Origin: Solimonas sp041659605
GTDB taxonomy: Bacteria; Pseudomonadota; Gammaproteobacteria; Nevskiales; Nevskiaceae
Length of the DNA: 64,000 bases
Reading direction: 5' to 3'
NCBI GenBank assembly: GCA_041659605.1
Contig: JBAZXW010000004.1
Location: 173,734-237,733 of the forward strand
In this document: one piece after another, positions 49,652 through 61,225 of the stretch
How positions within the stretch are numbered: position 1 is the stretch's first letter
How the letters are laid out: each line of letters begins with the position of its first letter
Notes under the pieces: generated by a model
The model's input: the letters and a program-made list of their open reading frames with translations, nothing else
Databases searched by the model: none
Told to the model about the DNA's origin: nothing
Translations under genes and position numbers: made by a program

Positions 49652-50362
49652 TCAGCCGACCAGCATGAAGGTCATGCGCGTGCCGACCAGTTCGACTGTG
49701 TCGTTGTTGTTCAGTCTACGCGCCTGGGCATCGATCGGCGCGCCGTTGACCAGGGGTCTCTGCCCGCCGCTGTCGCCGCCGACATGAACGATGTAGTAGC
49801 CGTCGGCACGGCGCGTGATTGCCGCGACCTGCACGCCCGGCTTGCCGATCGTGGTCAGCGCCTTGGACAGCTCCAGTTCCTTGCCGGCATTGGGCCCGGT
49901 GGCCACGCGCAGCTTGCCGAGCATCGGCTTGGCCGGCGCCGGCGCGGGCGTCGGTGCGGGCGCCGGGGCCGCCGCCGCGGTTGGCGCAGCGGCCTTGTTG
50001 ACCTGCGCCTCGAACGCCGCGCCGAACTGGCCCGGCTTGAGGATCATGGTTTTCTCGAAATCGTCGTCGGCGCCGCCTTCACCCTCGTATTTCAGGGTGT
50101 TGCGACCGATGGCGATCGTGTCGCCGTGCGACAGTGGATGCTTGGCGATCTGCTTGCCGTTGACCTGCGTGCCGTTTGTCGAATCGAGGTCTTCGAGAAA
50201 CGAATCCTGCAGGATCGTGATCACGACGGCGTGGTGACCGGACACCGCCTTGTCGTTGAGACAGATGTCGTTGTCGGGGTGGCGTCCGATCGTGATCCGC
50301 TCCTTGGAGAGCGGTACATCCTTGGTCTGGCCGCTGCTGTCGGTAACGATGAGATTGCCCAT
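49652..50362 (-). CDS. FHA-domain protein (two FHA-like domains)
   Basis: A 236-residue protein. An N-terminal FHA domain (about 1-100) has ITIGRHPDNDICLNDKAVSGHHAVV, DLDSTNGTQVNGKQI and HGDTIAIG, all phosphothreonine-binding motifs. An Ala/Pro linker (about 130-155) leads to a second, weaker FHA-like domain with TTIGKPGVQVAAITRR and PLVNGAP. I start at the ATG at 50362; 50374 is possible. It is encoded just downstream of a PP2C phosphatase and a Ser/Thr kinase, so it likely reads their phosphorylation signal. Confidence 0.9.
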   Translation of the reverse strand: MGNLIVTDSSGQTKDVPLSKERITIGRHPDNDICLNDKAVSGHHAVVITILQDSFLEDLDSTNGTQVNGKQIAKHPLSHGDTIAIGRNTLKYEGEGGADDDFEKTMILKPGQFGAAFEAQVNKAAAPTAAAAPAPAPTPAPAPAKPMLGKLRVATGPNAGKELELSKALTTIGKPGVQVAAITRRADGYYIVHVGGDSGGQRPLVNGAPIDAQARRLNNNDTVELVGTRMTFMLVG

Positions 50363-50364
50363 AT

Positions 50365-51186
50365 CTAGAACCACTCCATCAGACGTTCGTACCAGCGCTT
50401 GCCGCCGATCAAAGAACTGTTCATGTGTGCCAGCACGACAGAGACGTTGTCCTTGCCGCCACCTTCATTGGCGAGGGAGATGAGTTCCTTCGCGGCGAAC
50501 TCAAGATTATCAGCGTATTTTCCTAGTGTTAAGCCGATAACTTCATCTGAAACCATATCCGTGAGGCCGTCCGAGCACAGCAGGATCACGTCGCCGACCT
50601 CGATCGGCTCTTCGATGATGTCGACCTCGACCTCCGGCTCGGCACCCAGCGCCCGGGTCACGATGTTCTTGCGTACCAGCTTCTTGGCCTCGTCGCGGCC
50701 GTAATGGCCGCGCGCAACGAGTTCTTCGAGCAGCGAGTGGTCGCGCGTGATCTGCTCAAGTTTGCCGCCGCGAAAGCGGTACAGGCGCGAATCGCCGACG
50801 TAGGCGATCGACATGCGGTCGTCGTGCAGCAGGCAGGTGACGATGGTCGTGCCCATGCCGGCGCATTGCGGCTGGCTCTGCGCCACGGAATGAATCGTCC
50901 GGTGCGCATCCTCGACGGCTGCCTTGAGCATCAGCGCCTCGACGCTGTGGCCACTGCCCGCATCGATCTGGCCGTGCTGGAGCGTCGGCCACTGGCGTCG
51001 CGCGACGTCCAGCACGGTCGTCACCGAAATGCCGCTGGCGATCTCGCCGGCGTTGTAGCCGCCCATGCCGTCGGCAAGGACCAGCAGGCCCATGTCCGGC
51101 TCTTCGCCAACCGCATCTTCGTTGTTCTGACGTACGCGCCCGGTGTCGGACAGCAGTGCGGTCGAGACCTTTTCTTTGAGCGCCAT
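50365..51186 (-). CDS. PP2C-family Ser/Thr protein phosphatase
   Basis: A 273-residue metal-dependent phosphatase. Motifs: SDTGRVRQNNEDAVG, LLVLADGMGGYNAGEIAS, GMGTTIVTCLLHDDRMSIAYVGDSRLYRF, LLCSDGLTDMVSDEVI and GGGKDNVSVVLAHM, with the metal-binding Asp residues in place. It should reverse the action of the kinase encoded eight bases upstream. I start at the ATG at 51186. Confidence 0.94.
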   Translation of the reverse strand: MALKEKVSTALLSDTGRVRQNNEDAVGEEPDMGLLVLADGMGGYNAGEIASGISVTTVLDVARRQWPTLQHGQIDAGSGHSVEALMLKAAVEDAHRTIHSVAQSQPQCAGMGTTIVTCLLHDDRMSIAYVGDSRLYRFRGGKLEQITRDHSLLEELVARGHYGRDEAKKLVRKNIVTRALGAEPEVEVDIIEEPIEVGDVILLCSDGLTDMVSDEVIGLTLGKYADNLEFAAKELISLANEGGGKDNVSVVLAHMNSSLIGGKRWYERLMEWF

Positions 51187-51193
51187 GTCGATC

Positions 51194-53851
<2,658 letters not shown>

Positions 53852-53952
53852 CGCGAAGTCCCCTGACGCGCTTGAGCTAAGCTGATGTTAGCCGTTTTCG
53901 AGTTCGATCCAAACACAAGCGTAAGAGCGAGCGCAAAGGCGCCGGCAGGGAC

Positions 53953-55311
53953 ATGGCCAGATTGAGGACCGAGTTTGTTTGTCAGAGCTGTGGTGCCGCG
54001 AGCCCGAAGTGGGTCGGGCAGTGTGCAGATTGCGGCAGCTGGAACAGCATCGTCGAGACGCAGACTGCGAGTCGCCCGGCAGTGCGCGTGGGCGGCATCA
54101 GCGGCACCGCCGGCGGTCGCGTGCAGCGCCTCAAGGACGTTGACACCCAGGATTCGCCGCGCGCCTCGACCGGCATCGCCGAGGTCGATCGCGTGCTCGG
54201 CGGCGGCGTCGTGCCGGGCGCGGTGAGCCTGCTGGGCGGCGATCCGGGCATCGGCAAGTCGACGCTGGTACTGCAGGTGCTGTCGTCGCTGCAGCCGCGC
54301 TTGTCGACGCTGTACGTCACCGGCGAGGAGTCGCTGGCACAGGTGCATCTGCGCGCGCAGCGTCTGGGCCTGTCCAACCTGGACATTCCGGTCCTGGCCG
54401 AGACCAGCGTCGAGCAGGTCATCGCGCAGCTGGCACAGCTCAAGCCCGCCTTCGTCGTGATCGATTCGATCCAGACGCTGTATACGGACGCGCTCGATTC
54501 GGCACCGGGCTCGGTGTCGCAGGTGCGCGAATGCGCCGCGCAGCTCGTGCGCCATGCGAAGTCGACGCAGACGGCGATCCTGCTCGTCGGCCACGTCACC
54601 AAGGAAGGCGCGATTGCCGGGCCGCGCGTGCTCGAGCACATGGTCGATACCGTGCTGTATTTCGAGCACGATCCTGGCTCGCGCTTCCGCATCGTGCGCG
54701 CGATCAAGAACCGCTTCGGCGCGGTCAACGAGCTCGGTGTGTTCGCGATGACCGACGCCGGCTTGAAGGAAGTCAGCAATCCGTCCGCGTTGTTCCTGTC
54801 GCGTCATCGCGAGCCGGTGTCCGGCAGTGTTGTCACCGTTGCGCGCCAGGGCAGCCGGCCGTTGCTGGTGGAGGTCCAGGCGCTGGTCGATCGCTCCCTG
54901 GTCGGCACGCCGCGCCGGGTCACCCTGGGTCTGGAGAGCAATCGGCTCAACATGCTGCTGGCGGTGCTGCACCGCCACGGCGGGATTGCGCTCGGCGATC
55001 AGGATGTCTTCGCCAACGTCGTCGGCGGCATGCGCATCCAGGAAACCGCGGCGGACCTGCCGCTGCTGCTGGCGGCGCTGTCGAGCTTTCGTTCCAAGCC
55101 CTGGCCTGGCGACTGCATCGCATTCGGCGAGATCGGGCTCGCGGGCGAGGTGCGTCCGGTCGCCGCCGGTGAGGAGCGGCTGGCGGAGGCGGCCAAGCAG
55201 GGCTTCAAGCGCGCCGTCGTGCCGGACGCGAACAAGCTGCGGCGCGCGGCGAAGATCGACATCGAGGTCGTGCCGGTCACGCGCTTGTCGGAGGCGCTCG
55301 ACCAGCTGTGA
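53953..55311 (+). CDS. radA: DNA repair protein RadA
   Basis: A 452-residue branch-migration ATPase. The N-terminal zinc finger is CQSCGAASPKWVGQCADCGSWN. Next come Walker A LLGGDPGIGKSTLVLQVL, the RadA-specific RAIKNRFGAVNELGVFAM and a C-terminal Lon-like domain with DCIAFGEIGLAGEVRPV. Its start is divergent from the kinase gene at 53851, leaving about 100 bases for two promoters. Confidence 0.96.
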   Translation: MARLRTEFVCQSCGAASPKWVGQCADCGSWNSIVETQTASRPAVRVGGISGTAGGRVQRLKDVDTQDSPRASTGIAEVDRVLGGGVVPGAVSLLGGDPGIGKSTLVLQVLSSLQPRLSTLYVTGEESLAQVHLRAQRLGLSNLDIPVLAETSVEQVIAQLAQLKPAFVVIDSIQTLYTDALDSAPGSVSQVRECAAQLVRHAKSTQTAILLVGHVTKEGAIAGPRVLEHMVDTVLYFEHDPGSRFRIVRAIKNRFGAVNELGVFAMTDAGLKEVSNPSALFLSRHREPVSGSVVTVARQGSRPLLVEVQALVDRSLVGTPRRVTLGLESNRLNMLLAVLHRHGGIALGDQDVFANVVGGMRIQETAADLPLLLAALSSFRSKPWPGDCIAFGEIGLAGEVRPVAAGEERLAEAAKQGFKRAVVPDANKLRRAAKIDIEVVPVTRLSEALDQL

Positions 55312-55320
55312 GCGGCTTGG

Positions 55321-56616
55321 TCAGGCCGCCTTGCGAGCCGCCCCGGGCGGCACCGCCTTGGGTGGCCAGACGCGCGTCGACTTGATCGCATTGGCGCGCA
55401 TTTCGGTGATCTCGAAGCTGTAGCCCGCGACCTCGACCTTGGCGCCGGCCTGCGGCAGATGCTCCAGCTTTTCCAGCATCAGGCCGTTGATGGTCTTGGG
55501 TCCGTTGGTGGGCAGTTTCCAGCCGAGGTTCTTGTTGAGGCTGCGGATTGTCACCGAGCCGGTCACGCGGAAGCTGCCGTCGGCGTCCGCATAGACGTTC
55601 TTGATGCGCGTCGCCGGGTCCGAGGTGAATTCGCCGATGACCTCCTCGAGGATGTCCTCGATCGTCACCAGGCCCTGGATGTCGCCGTACTCGTCGACGA
55701 CGAAGCCGATGCGGCGCTTCTGGTTCTGGAAATTGAGCAGCTGCTGGTTCAGCGGCGTGCCTTCGGGAATGAAGTAGGGCTCGCGTGCCAGCGCCAGCAG
55801 GCTCGGAACGTCGAGGCTGTCCTCGGCGGCGAGGCGGACGACTCGGCGCAGGTGGACCACGCCTTTGAGATTGTCGATCGAGCCCTCGAACACCGGGATG
55901 CGCGTGTGCTGGCTGGCAATGATCGTCTCCCGCACCGTCGGCCACGGCTCGGAAACATCGATGCCGACGATCTCGTTGCGCGGCACCATGATGTCCTCGA
56001 CCGTGGCCTTTTCCAGGTCGAGAATCGACAGCAGCATCTTCTGGTGGCGGTGCGGAATCATCGCGCCGGCTTCGGCGACGACCGTGCGCAGCTCCTCGGT
56101 GCTCAGGCTGTGCTGTGCGGCTTCTTCCGGGTGCACGCCAAACAGTCTCAGCAGCAGAGTGCCGACAATGTTCGCGCCATCGACGATCCACGCGAACAGC
56201 CGCAGCGTGGGCCAGTACAGATACGCAGCGGGCAGCCCGACGCGCTCGGGATACAGTGCGCCCAGCGTCTTGGGGATCGACTCCCCGAAAATGAAGATCA
56301 ATACAGCGGTCATCAAGGTCGCGATCGCCAGGGCGGTCTCGCCGTCCTGAATCAGCCGTGAGCAGATCAACACAGTCAGGGTCGCGACCAGGGCCTGGGC
56401 GATATTGTTCAGCAAAAGGATGAGGCCGATCAGACGGTCGGGTCGAGCCAGCAGGCTGACCGCCATGCGCGCACCGCGATGGCCTTGTTTGGCGCGCGAC
56501 TGCAGCCGATAGCGGTTCATCGTCATCAAGCCGGTTTCCGAACCGGAGAAGAACGCGGAACAGCCCAGAAATACAAAGAGCAGCCCGAAGAGGGCAGTTA
56601 GGGGAATGTCGTCCAA
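55321..56616 (-). CDS. CNNM/CorB-family transporter (DUF21-CBS-CorC_HlyC)
   Basis: A 431-residue inner-membrane protein. DUF21 membrane domain (about 1-190) with SAFFSGSETGLMTMNRYRLQ and FIFGESIPKTLGALYPERV, then a CBS pair (about 205-335: DIMVPRNEIVGIDVSEPW, TRIPVFEGSIDNLKGVVH) and a CorC_HlyC domain (about 345-425). E. coli YfjD/CorB sits beside ypjD and ffh, as here. A role in Mg/Co efflux is family-level knowledge. Convergent with radA. Confidence 0.92.
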   Translation of the reverse strand: MDDIPLTALFGLLFVFLGCSAFFSGSETGLMTMNRYRLQSRAKQGHRGARMAVSLLARPDRLIGLILLLNNIAQALVATLTVLICSRLIQDGETALAIATLMTAVLIFIFGESIPKTLGALYPERVGLPAAYLYWPTLRLFAWIVDGANIVGTLLLRLFGVHPEEAAQHSLSTEELRTVVAEAGAMIPHRHQKMLLSILDLEKATVEDIMVPRNEIVGIDVSEPWPTVRETIIASQHTRIPVFEGSIDNLKGVVHLRRVVRLAAEDSLDVPSLLALAREPYFIPEGTPLNQQLLNFQNQKRRIGFVVDEYGDIQGLVTIEDILEEVIGEFTSDPATRIKNVYADADGSFRVTGSVTIRSLNKNLGWKLPTNGPKTINGLMLEKLEHLPQAGAKVEVAGYSFEITEMRANAIKSTRVWPPKAVPPGAARKAA

Positions 56617-56703
56617 AAGCGCGGTCAGTAGTGGCCGTGTGGATTCTGCTTGTTAACCAAGGGGCCACCCTCCTGTCAAATCGATTGACATGAGGTTGTC
56701 AGT

Positions 56704-57486
56704 CTAACTCCAATGCCGGCCAAGAATTTGTTCCAAAATCACCTTACTGCCGAAATACGCCAGAACGAGCGTGGCATAGCCGGCCAGCGTCCACCGGATC
56801 GCGGTCCGGCCGCGCCAGCCGTAGCGCATGCGGCCCCATAACAGTACCCCGAAAATGATCCAGGCGGTGATCGACAGAATGGTCTTGTGCGCCAAGTGCT
56901 GGGCCATCCAGTCGCGGATGAACCAGATGCCCGACAACAGGGTCAGCGACAGCAGGAAGAAGCCGATTGCGATGAGCTGGAACAGCAGGCGCTCCATCGT
57001 CTGCACCGGCGGCAGTGAGCGCGCCAGTTGCGTCATGCGATGACCGTGCAGCAGCTGGTCCTGGATCGCGAGCAGACTGGCGTGGACGGCGGCCAGCGTC
57101 AGCAGGCCGGCGGAGAACAGGGACAGCAGAATGTGACTGCGCGCTTTCCAGTCGGCGATCGGGATGTCGCTTGCCGGCGTCGGCCAGGTCCCGGCAACGA
57201 CGGCGGCGATGCCGGCAATGGGAAAGACAATGGCACCCAGGGTGCGCAGCGGCTCGCGGAAGCACAGCGCCCACAACAGGAACGCGGATTGCCAGGTGAA
57301 CAAGGACAGCGACTCGTTGATGCCGATCGTGATCGCGCCGCCTTGAAGTATGTGGCCGCTCAAGGCCAGCGCATGCAGGACCAGTGCCGGCAGCACCAGC
57401 CAGCGCTCGCCGGGGATGCGGCGATCGCGGTACTGGACGAATGCGGTTGCGCAGTAGATCGCAAAAGCGACGATGGTCAGACTCAT
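56704..57486 (-). CDS. CcsA/YpjD-family cytochrome c assembly-like membrane protein
   Basis: A 260-residue protein with about eight membrane helices, including SLSLFTWQSAFLLWALCF and HILLSLFSAGLLTLAAVHASLLAIQDQLLHGHR. The conserved His after the helix and the KTILSITAWIIFGVLLWGRMRYGWRGR end fit the YpjD branch of the CcsA superfamily. It precedes corB on the minus strand with an 87-base gap. Confidence 0.88.
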   Translation of the reverse strand: MSLTIVAFAIYCATAFVQYRDRRIPGERWLVLPALVLHALALSGHILQGGAITIGINESLSLFTWQSAFLLWALCFREPLRTLGAIVFPIAGIAAVVAGTWPTPASDIPIADWKARSHILLSLFSAGLLTLAAVHASLLAIQDQLLHGHRMTQLARSLPPVQTMERLLFQLIAIGFFLLSLTLLSGIWFIRDWMAQHLAHKTILSITAWIIFGVLLWGRMRYGWRGRTAIRWTLAGYATLVLAYFGSKVILEQILGRHWS

Positions 57487-57574
57487 AGTCGCGGAAGCTT
57501 AGCCGGAATGGGGTGCCCGAGCGCGCGCAGGCCCTGTGTTACGATCCGACCGACTTCGCGCAAGAACAAAATGT

Positions 57575-58345
57575 ATGCGGATCAAGGTCCTCGGCTGTAG
57601 CGGCGGCGTCGGTCCGGGCTTGCGGACGACGAGCCTGCTCGTGGACGAGGAACTCTTGATCGATGCCGGCACCGGCGTCGGAGACTTGACGCTGAGCCAG
57701 CAGCGGCGCATCCGCCACGTGTTTCTCACCCACAGCCATCTCGATCACATCTGCGGGCTGGCGTTCATGGCCGACAACCTGTTCGATCTGATCGACCGCC
57801 CGATCGAAGTGCACGCCAGCACCGAGACGCTGGGGATCGTGCGCGAGCATATCTTCAACTGGAAGATCTGGCCGGATTTCTCGGTCCTGCCGGATGAAAC
57901 CAATCCCTTGCTGAAGTGGCGCGAGGTCGGCGTCGGCGAGGGTTTCGAACTGGAGAGCGGACACCGTCTCACCGCGTTCCGCGTGCTGCACACGGTGCCG
58001 GCGGTCGGCTACGCGATCGAAGGGCGACGCGGCGTCTTCGCGTTCACCGGCGATACCTACGCCGACGACGGCATGTGGAGCTTTCTGAATTCGCTGGCGC
58101 GGCTGGACAAGCTGATGATCGAAATCGCGTTCCCGGACGAACAGGCCGCGCTGGGCTACGCCGCCAAGCATTTCACGCCGAGTCTGCTCGGCACGGAACT
58201 GCAGAAGCTGCGTCACCGGCCCAAGCTGTATCTGACGCATCACAAGCCCGGCTGCGAGCAGGTGATCGAAAAGCAGTGCCGCACCGCCTTGCGCGGCTGG
58301 GACTACGTGCACCTGAAGCGCGGCGACACCATCAGCTTCGAGTAG
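57575..58345 (+). CDS. metallo-beta-lactamase-fold hydrolase (class II cyclic-nucleotide phosphodiesterase-like)
   Basis: A 256-residue enzyme from the ATG at 57575 (MRIKVLGCSGGVG). The metal-binding HxHxDH motif is FLTHSHLDHICGL, followed by VHASTETLGIVREHIFNWKIWPDFSVLP, TVPAVGYAI and FTGDTYADDG. The NWxIWPDF segment is a mark of the family usually annotated as 3',5'-cyclic-nucleotide phosphodiesterase. Substrate is not proven by the sequence. It is divergent from ypjD and 83 bases before ffh. Confidence 0.85.
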   Translation: MRIKVLGCSGGVGPGLRTTSLLVDEELLIDAGTGVGDLTLSQQRRIRHVFLTHSHLDHICGLAFMADNLFDLIDRPIEVHASTETLGIVREHIFNWKIWPDFSVLPDETNPLLKWREVGVGEGFELESGHRLTAFRVLHTVPAVGYAIEGRRGVFAFTGDTYADDGMWSFLNSLARLDKLMIEIAFPDEQAALGYAAKHFTPSLLGTELQKLRHRPKLYLTHHKPGCEQVIEKQCRTALRGWDYVHLKRGDTISFE

Positions 58346-58427
58346 GCCGCCGATGTCGCCGGTATCGGCCGGTCGTTAGAATAGCCGCTTCGTCCGCCCC
58401 GCCCGATCCCCGAACCCCCTCCGTGCC

Positions 58428-59792
58428 ATGTTCGAAAACCTGACATCCCGCTTGTCGCGTGTGCTCGATGCCATACGCGGACAGGGGCGCCTGACCGAGG
58501 AGCAGATCAACGCCGCGGCGCGCGAACTGCGCATGGCGCTGCTCGAGGCCGACGTCGCGCTGCCGGTGGTCAAGGACTTCGTCGAGCAGATCAGGCAGAA
58601 GGCGCTGGGCGTCGAGATCACGCAGTCGCTGACGCCGGGGCAGGAGTTCCTGCGCGTCGTGCAGCGACAGCTGACCGAGACCCTGGGCGGCACCGCGGAG
58701 CCGCTCAATCTGCGTCAGCAGCCGCCGGCGGTGATCCTGATGGCCGGTCTGCAGGGCTCCGGCAAGACCACGACCACCGCCAAGCTCGCGCGCCTGCTCA
58801 AGGAGCACGAGAAAAAGAAGGTCATCGTGGTGTCCTGCGACGTTTACCGTCCCGCGGCGATCGAGCAGCTGCGCATCGTCGCCACGCAGGTCGGCGTCGA
58901 GTGGTATCCGTCGTCGGTCGGCCAGGATCCGGTCGCGATCGCGCAGGCCGCGCTCGCCGAAGCGAAGAAGCTATATGCGGACGTGCTGATCGTCGACACC
59001 GCCGGCCGCACGACGGTCGACGCCGACATGATGCGCGAGATCGCCGCGCTGCACGCGGCGCTGAATCCGGTCGAAACGTTGTTCGTCGTCGACAGCATGA
59101 CCGGCCAGGACGCCGCCAAGACCGCGCGTGCCTTTGCCGACGTGCTGCCGCTGACCGGCGTGGTGCTGACCAAGATCGACGGCGATGCCCGCGGAGGCGC
59201 GGCGCTGTCGGTGCGCCAGGTCACCGGCAAGCCGATCAAGTTCCTCGGCATCGGCGAGAAGTCGGACAAGCTCGAAGTCTTCCATCCGGACCGCATCGCG
59301 GCGCGCATCCTCGGCCAGGGCGACGTGCTTGGCCTGATCGAAGAGACGGTGCGCAAGGTCGATCACGACAAGGCGCAGAAGCTGGCCGAGAAGCTCAAGA
59401 AGACCAAGAGCTTCGATCTGGAAGATTTCCGTGAGCAGATGCAGCAGATGCAGAACATGGGCAGCATGGCGAGCCTGCTCGACAAGCTGCCCGGCGGTGC
59501 GCAGATGCAGGCGCAGCTCAAGAACGTGGACATGGACAAGCAGGTGCGGCGCACGGTGGCGATCATCGGCTCGATGACCCGGCAGGAGCGCCGCTTCCCG
59601 GATCTGATCAAGGCCTCACGCAAGCGCCGCATCGCCGCTGGCAGCGGCGTCGAGGTGCAGGAGGTCAACCGCCTGCTGCGTCAGTTCGAGACGACCCGCG
59701 ACATGATGAAGAAGGTCGCCAGCGGTGGCATGGGCAAGCTGATGCGCGCGATGGGCGGCCGCATGCCGCCCGGCATGCTGCCGCGACGTTGA
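58428..59792 (+). CDS. ffh: signal recognition particle protein
   Basis: A 454-residue SRP GTPase. N domain from MFENLTSRLSRVLDAIRGQGRLTEEQI; G domain with LQGSGKTTTTAKLARLL, CDVYRPAAIEQL, DTAGRTTVDADMM and TKIDGDARGGAALSV; Met-rich M domain (about 300-454) with EQMQQMQNMGSMASLLDKLPGG that binds 4.5S RNA and signal peptides. The stop overlaps the TTG start of the next gene. Confidence 0.97.
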   Translation: MFENLTSRLSRVLDAIRGQGRLTEEQINAAARELRMALLEADVALPVVKDFVEQIRQKALGVEITQSLTPGQEFLRVVQRQLTETLGGTAEPLNLRQQPPAVILMAGLQGSGKTTTTAKLARLLKEHEKKKVIVVSCDVYRPAAIEQLRIVATQVGVEWYPSSVGQDPVAIAQAALAEAKKLYADVLIVDTAGRTTVDADMMREIAALHAALNPVETLFVVDSMTGQDAAKTARAFADVLPLTGVVLTKIDGDARGGAALSVRQVTGKPIKFLGIGEKSDKLEVFHPDRIAARILGQGDVLGLIEETVRKVDHDKAQKLAEKLKKTKSFDLEDFREQMQQMQNMGSMASLLDKLPGGAQMQAQLKNVDMDKQVRRTVAIIGSMTRQERRFPDLIKASRKRRIAAGSGVEVQEVNRLLRQFETTRDMMKKVASGGMGKLMRAMGGRMPPGMLPRR

Positions 59793-60364
59793 GCTCCCCG
59801 GTGCGCGTTCTGGCGACGATGGTGGTGGCTGCGTGGCTGGCGACGGCTGTCGCGCCGGCGGCGGCCGAGTCGATCGGGCCGGGCGTCGATGCGCCGGAAG
59901 CCGCCGGCATCGTCATCAACGGTCCCGAGAATTCCCGGGTCAGCGCGCTCAAGGGCCGCGTGCTCGTCGTCGAGTTCTGGGCGTCGTGGTGCGGGCCCTG
60001 CATCGAGTCGATGCCGCGCCTGGACGCTTTGCGAAGAGATGTGCTCAAGTCCGGCTTCGGCATGGACTTCGAGATTCTCGGCGTCGGCCTGGACAAGCGA
60101 GTCGAGGATGCACGACGCTTCCTCAACGTGCGGCCGGTCAGCTACCCGGTGGTCGTCGATACGATCGGCATCGCATCCACCAACTACGGTGTCTGGCGCC
60201 TGCCGGCGACCTTTCTGGTCGACCGCGACGGCGAAATCGTGCAGATCTACCACGGCTACGGACCGGGTTTCGGCGACGACCTGCGCCAACGGGTTTTCGA
60301 CCTGCTGCGCAGCCCGGGAGCCACGCAAGTGTCGCAAGCTCAAGTTCGCACTGGAAATCCGTGA
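59789..60364 (+). CDS. TlpA-like periplasmic thioredoxin
   Basis: A 191-residue protein with a signal peptide (VLATMVVAAWLATAVAPAAA) and a thioredoxin fold carrying the CxxC motif in FWASWCGPCIESMP. The cis-Pro stretch is WRLPATFLVDRDG. Start codon is uncertain: TTG at 59789 couples to ffh, while GTG at 59801 or ATG at 59819 also work. Likely a reductant or isomerase of periplasmic thiols. It sits between ffh and rpsP, where most gammaproteobacteria have no such gene. Confidence 0.85.
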   Translation: MSSPVRVLATMVVAAWLATAVAPAAAESIGPGVDAPEAAGIVINGPENSRVSALKGRVLVVEFWASWCGPCIESMPRLDALRRDVLKSGFGMDFEILGVGLDKRVEDARRFLNVRPVSYPVVVDTIGIASTNYGVWRLPATFLVDRDGEIVQIYHGYGPGFGDDLRQRVFDLLRSPGATQVSQAQVRTGNP

Positions 60365-60373
60365 CGAAGTCGC

Positions 60374-60411
60374 TACAATACGCGGCCTTTCAGCGGCCTG
60401 GCGCCGCTTTT
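60374..60411 (+). promoter_or_regulatory. rpsP promoter -10 and leader hairpin
   Basis: TACAAT at 60374-60379 is a good -10; the matching -35 (ctggaa, 17 bases upstream) is weak. A terminator-like hairpin agcggc-ctggc-gccgct (60392-60408) followed by tttt lies within the leader, so transcription may be attenuated. Confidence 0.45.
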
Positions 60412-60443
60412 GTCATTGGCACTCTCTAATTGGATAGGCAAAC

Positions 60444-60695
60444 ATGGTAACGATTCGTTTGGCCCGCGCCGGCGCGAAGAAGCGGCCGTTCTATCACGTG
60501 GTGGCGACTGAAAAGCGCAACCCGCGTGATGGCCGTTTCATCGAGCGTCTGGGCTACTACAACCCGAACGCCAAGGGCGCCGAGCAGAAGCTGGTGCTGG
60601 ACTTCGCGAAGGTCGAGCAGTGGCAGAAGACCGGTGCGCAGGTGTCGGAGCGCGTGGCGTATCTGATCAAGTCGGCGCCGAAGGCTGCGGCCTGA
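60444..60695 (+). CDS. rpsP: 30S ribosomal protein S16
   Basis: An 83-residue ribosomal protein. The N-terminus VTIRLARAGAKKRPFYHVVATEKRNPRDGRFIERLGYYNP is the family signature. It begins the rpsP-rimM-trmD-rplS operon and is followed at four bases by rimM. Confidence 0.97.
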   Translation: MVTIRLARAGAKKRPFYHVVATEKRNPRDGRFIERLGYYNPNAKGAEQKLVLDFAKVEQWQKTGAQVSERVAYLIKSAPKAAA

Positions 60696-60699
60696 GGTC

Positions 60700-61224
60700 A
60701 TGACGCAGCGCCGGGTGACGCTGGGCCGCGTCGCCGGGGTCTTCGGCGTTCGCGGCTGGCTGCACATCGATGCGCAGACGCGTCCGGCGATCCGGATTCT
60801 GCAATACCCGCGCTGGTGGCTGAAGCGGGGTGACGCGGAATTCGAGGTTCAGCTGATCGAAGGACGCGCGCACGGCAAAGGCGTTGTCGCACAGATCAGC
60901 AACGCAGATGGACGCGCGATCGACGATCGTGATGTCGCGGCGGGTCTGGTAGGCGCGGAGATTCAAGTCGGCCGGGACGACCTGCCGAAGCTGCCGAAGG
61001 GGCAGTATTACTGGGTCGATCTGATCGGCCTGACGGTGGTGGGCAAGTCCGGTGTGCTGCTCGGCAGCGTGCGGGACGTGACCAGCAACGGCGTACAGGA
61101 TGTGCTGGTGGTGGAGGATGAGGCAGGCACCGAGCGGCTGATTCCGTTCGTGCGCGGCCACATCATCAAGCGCGTGGAGCTGGCGGCCGGGCGTATTCTG
61201 TGCGAGTGGGACGCGGATTACTGA
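60700..61224 (+). CDS. rimM: ribosome maturation factor RimM
   Basis: A 174-residue 30S assembly factor. The N-terminal domain has LGRVAGVFGVRGWLHIDAQT; the PRC-barrel domain has YYWVDLIGLTVV and DVLVVEDEAGTERLIPFV. It binds the S19 region of the small subunit. trmD starts one base after its stop. Confidence 0.96.
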   Translation: MTQRRVTLGRVAGVFGVRGWLHIDAQTRPAIRILQYPRWWLKRGDAEFEVQLIEGRAHGKGVVAQISNADGRAIDDRDVAAGLVGAEIQVGRDDLPKLPKGQYYWVDLIGLTVVGKSGVLLGSVRDVTSNGVQDVLVVEDEAGTERLIPFVRGHIIKRVELAAGRILCEWDADY

Positions 61225-61225
61225 G

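Noticed and set aside
49910..49985. Possible nucleotide repeat in the FHA gene (Ala/Pro codons).
   Set aside because: It is a low-complexity Ala/Pro linker within a normal coding region, not an independent repeat.
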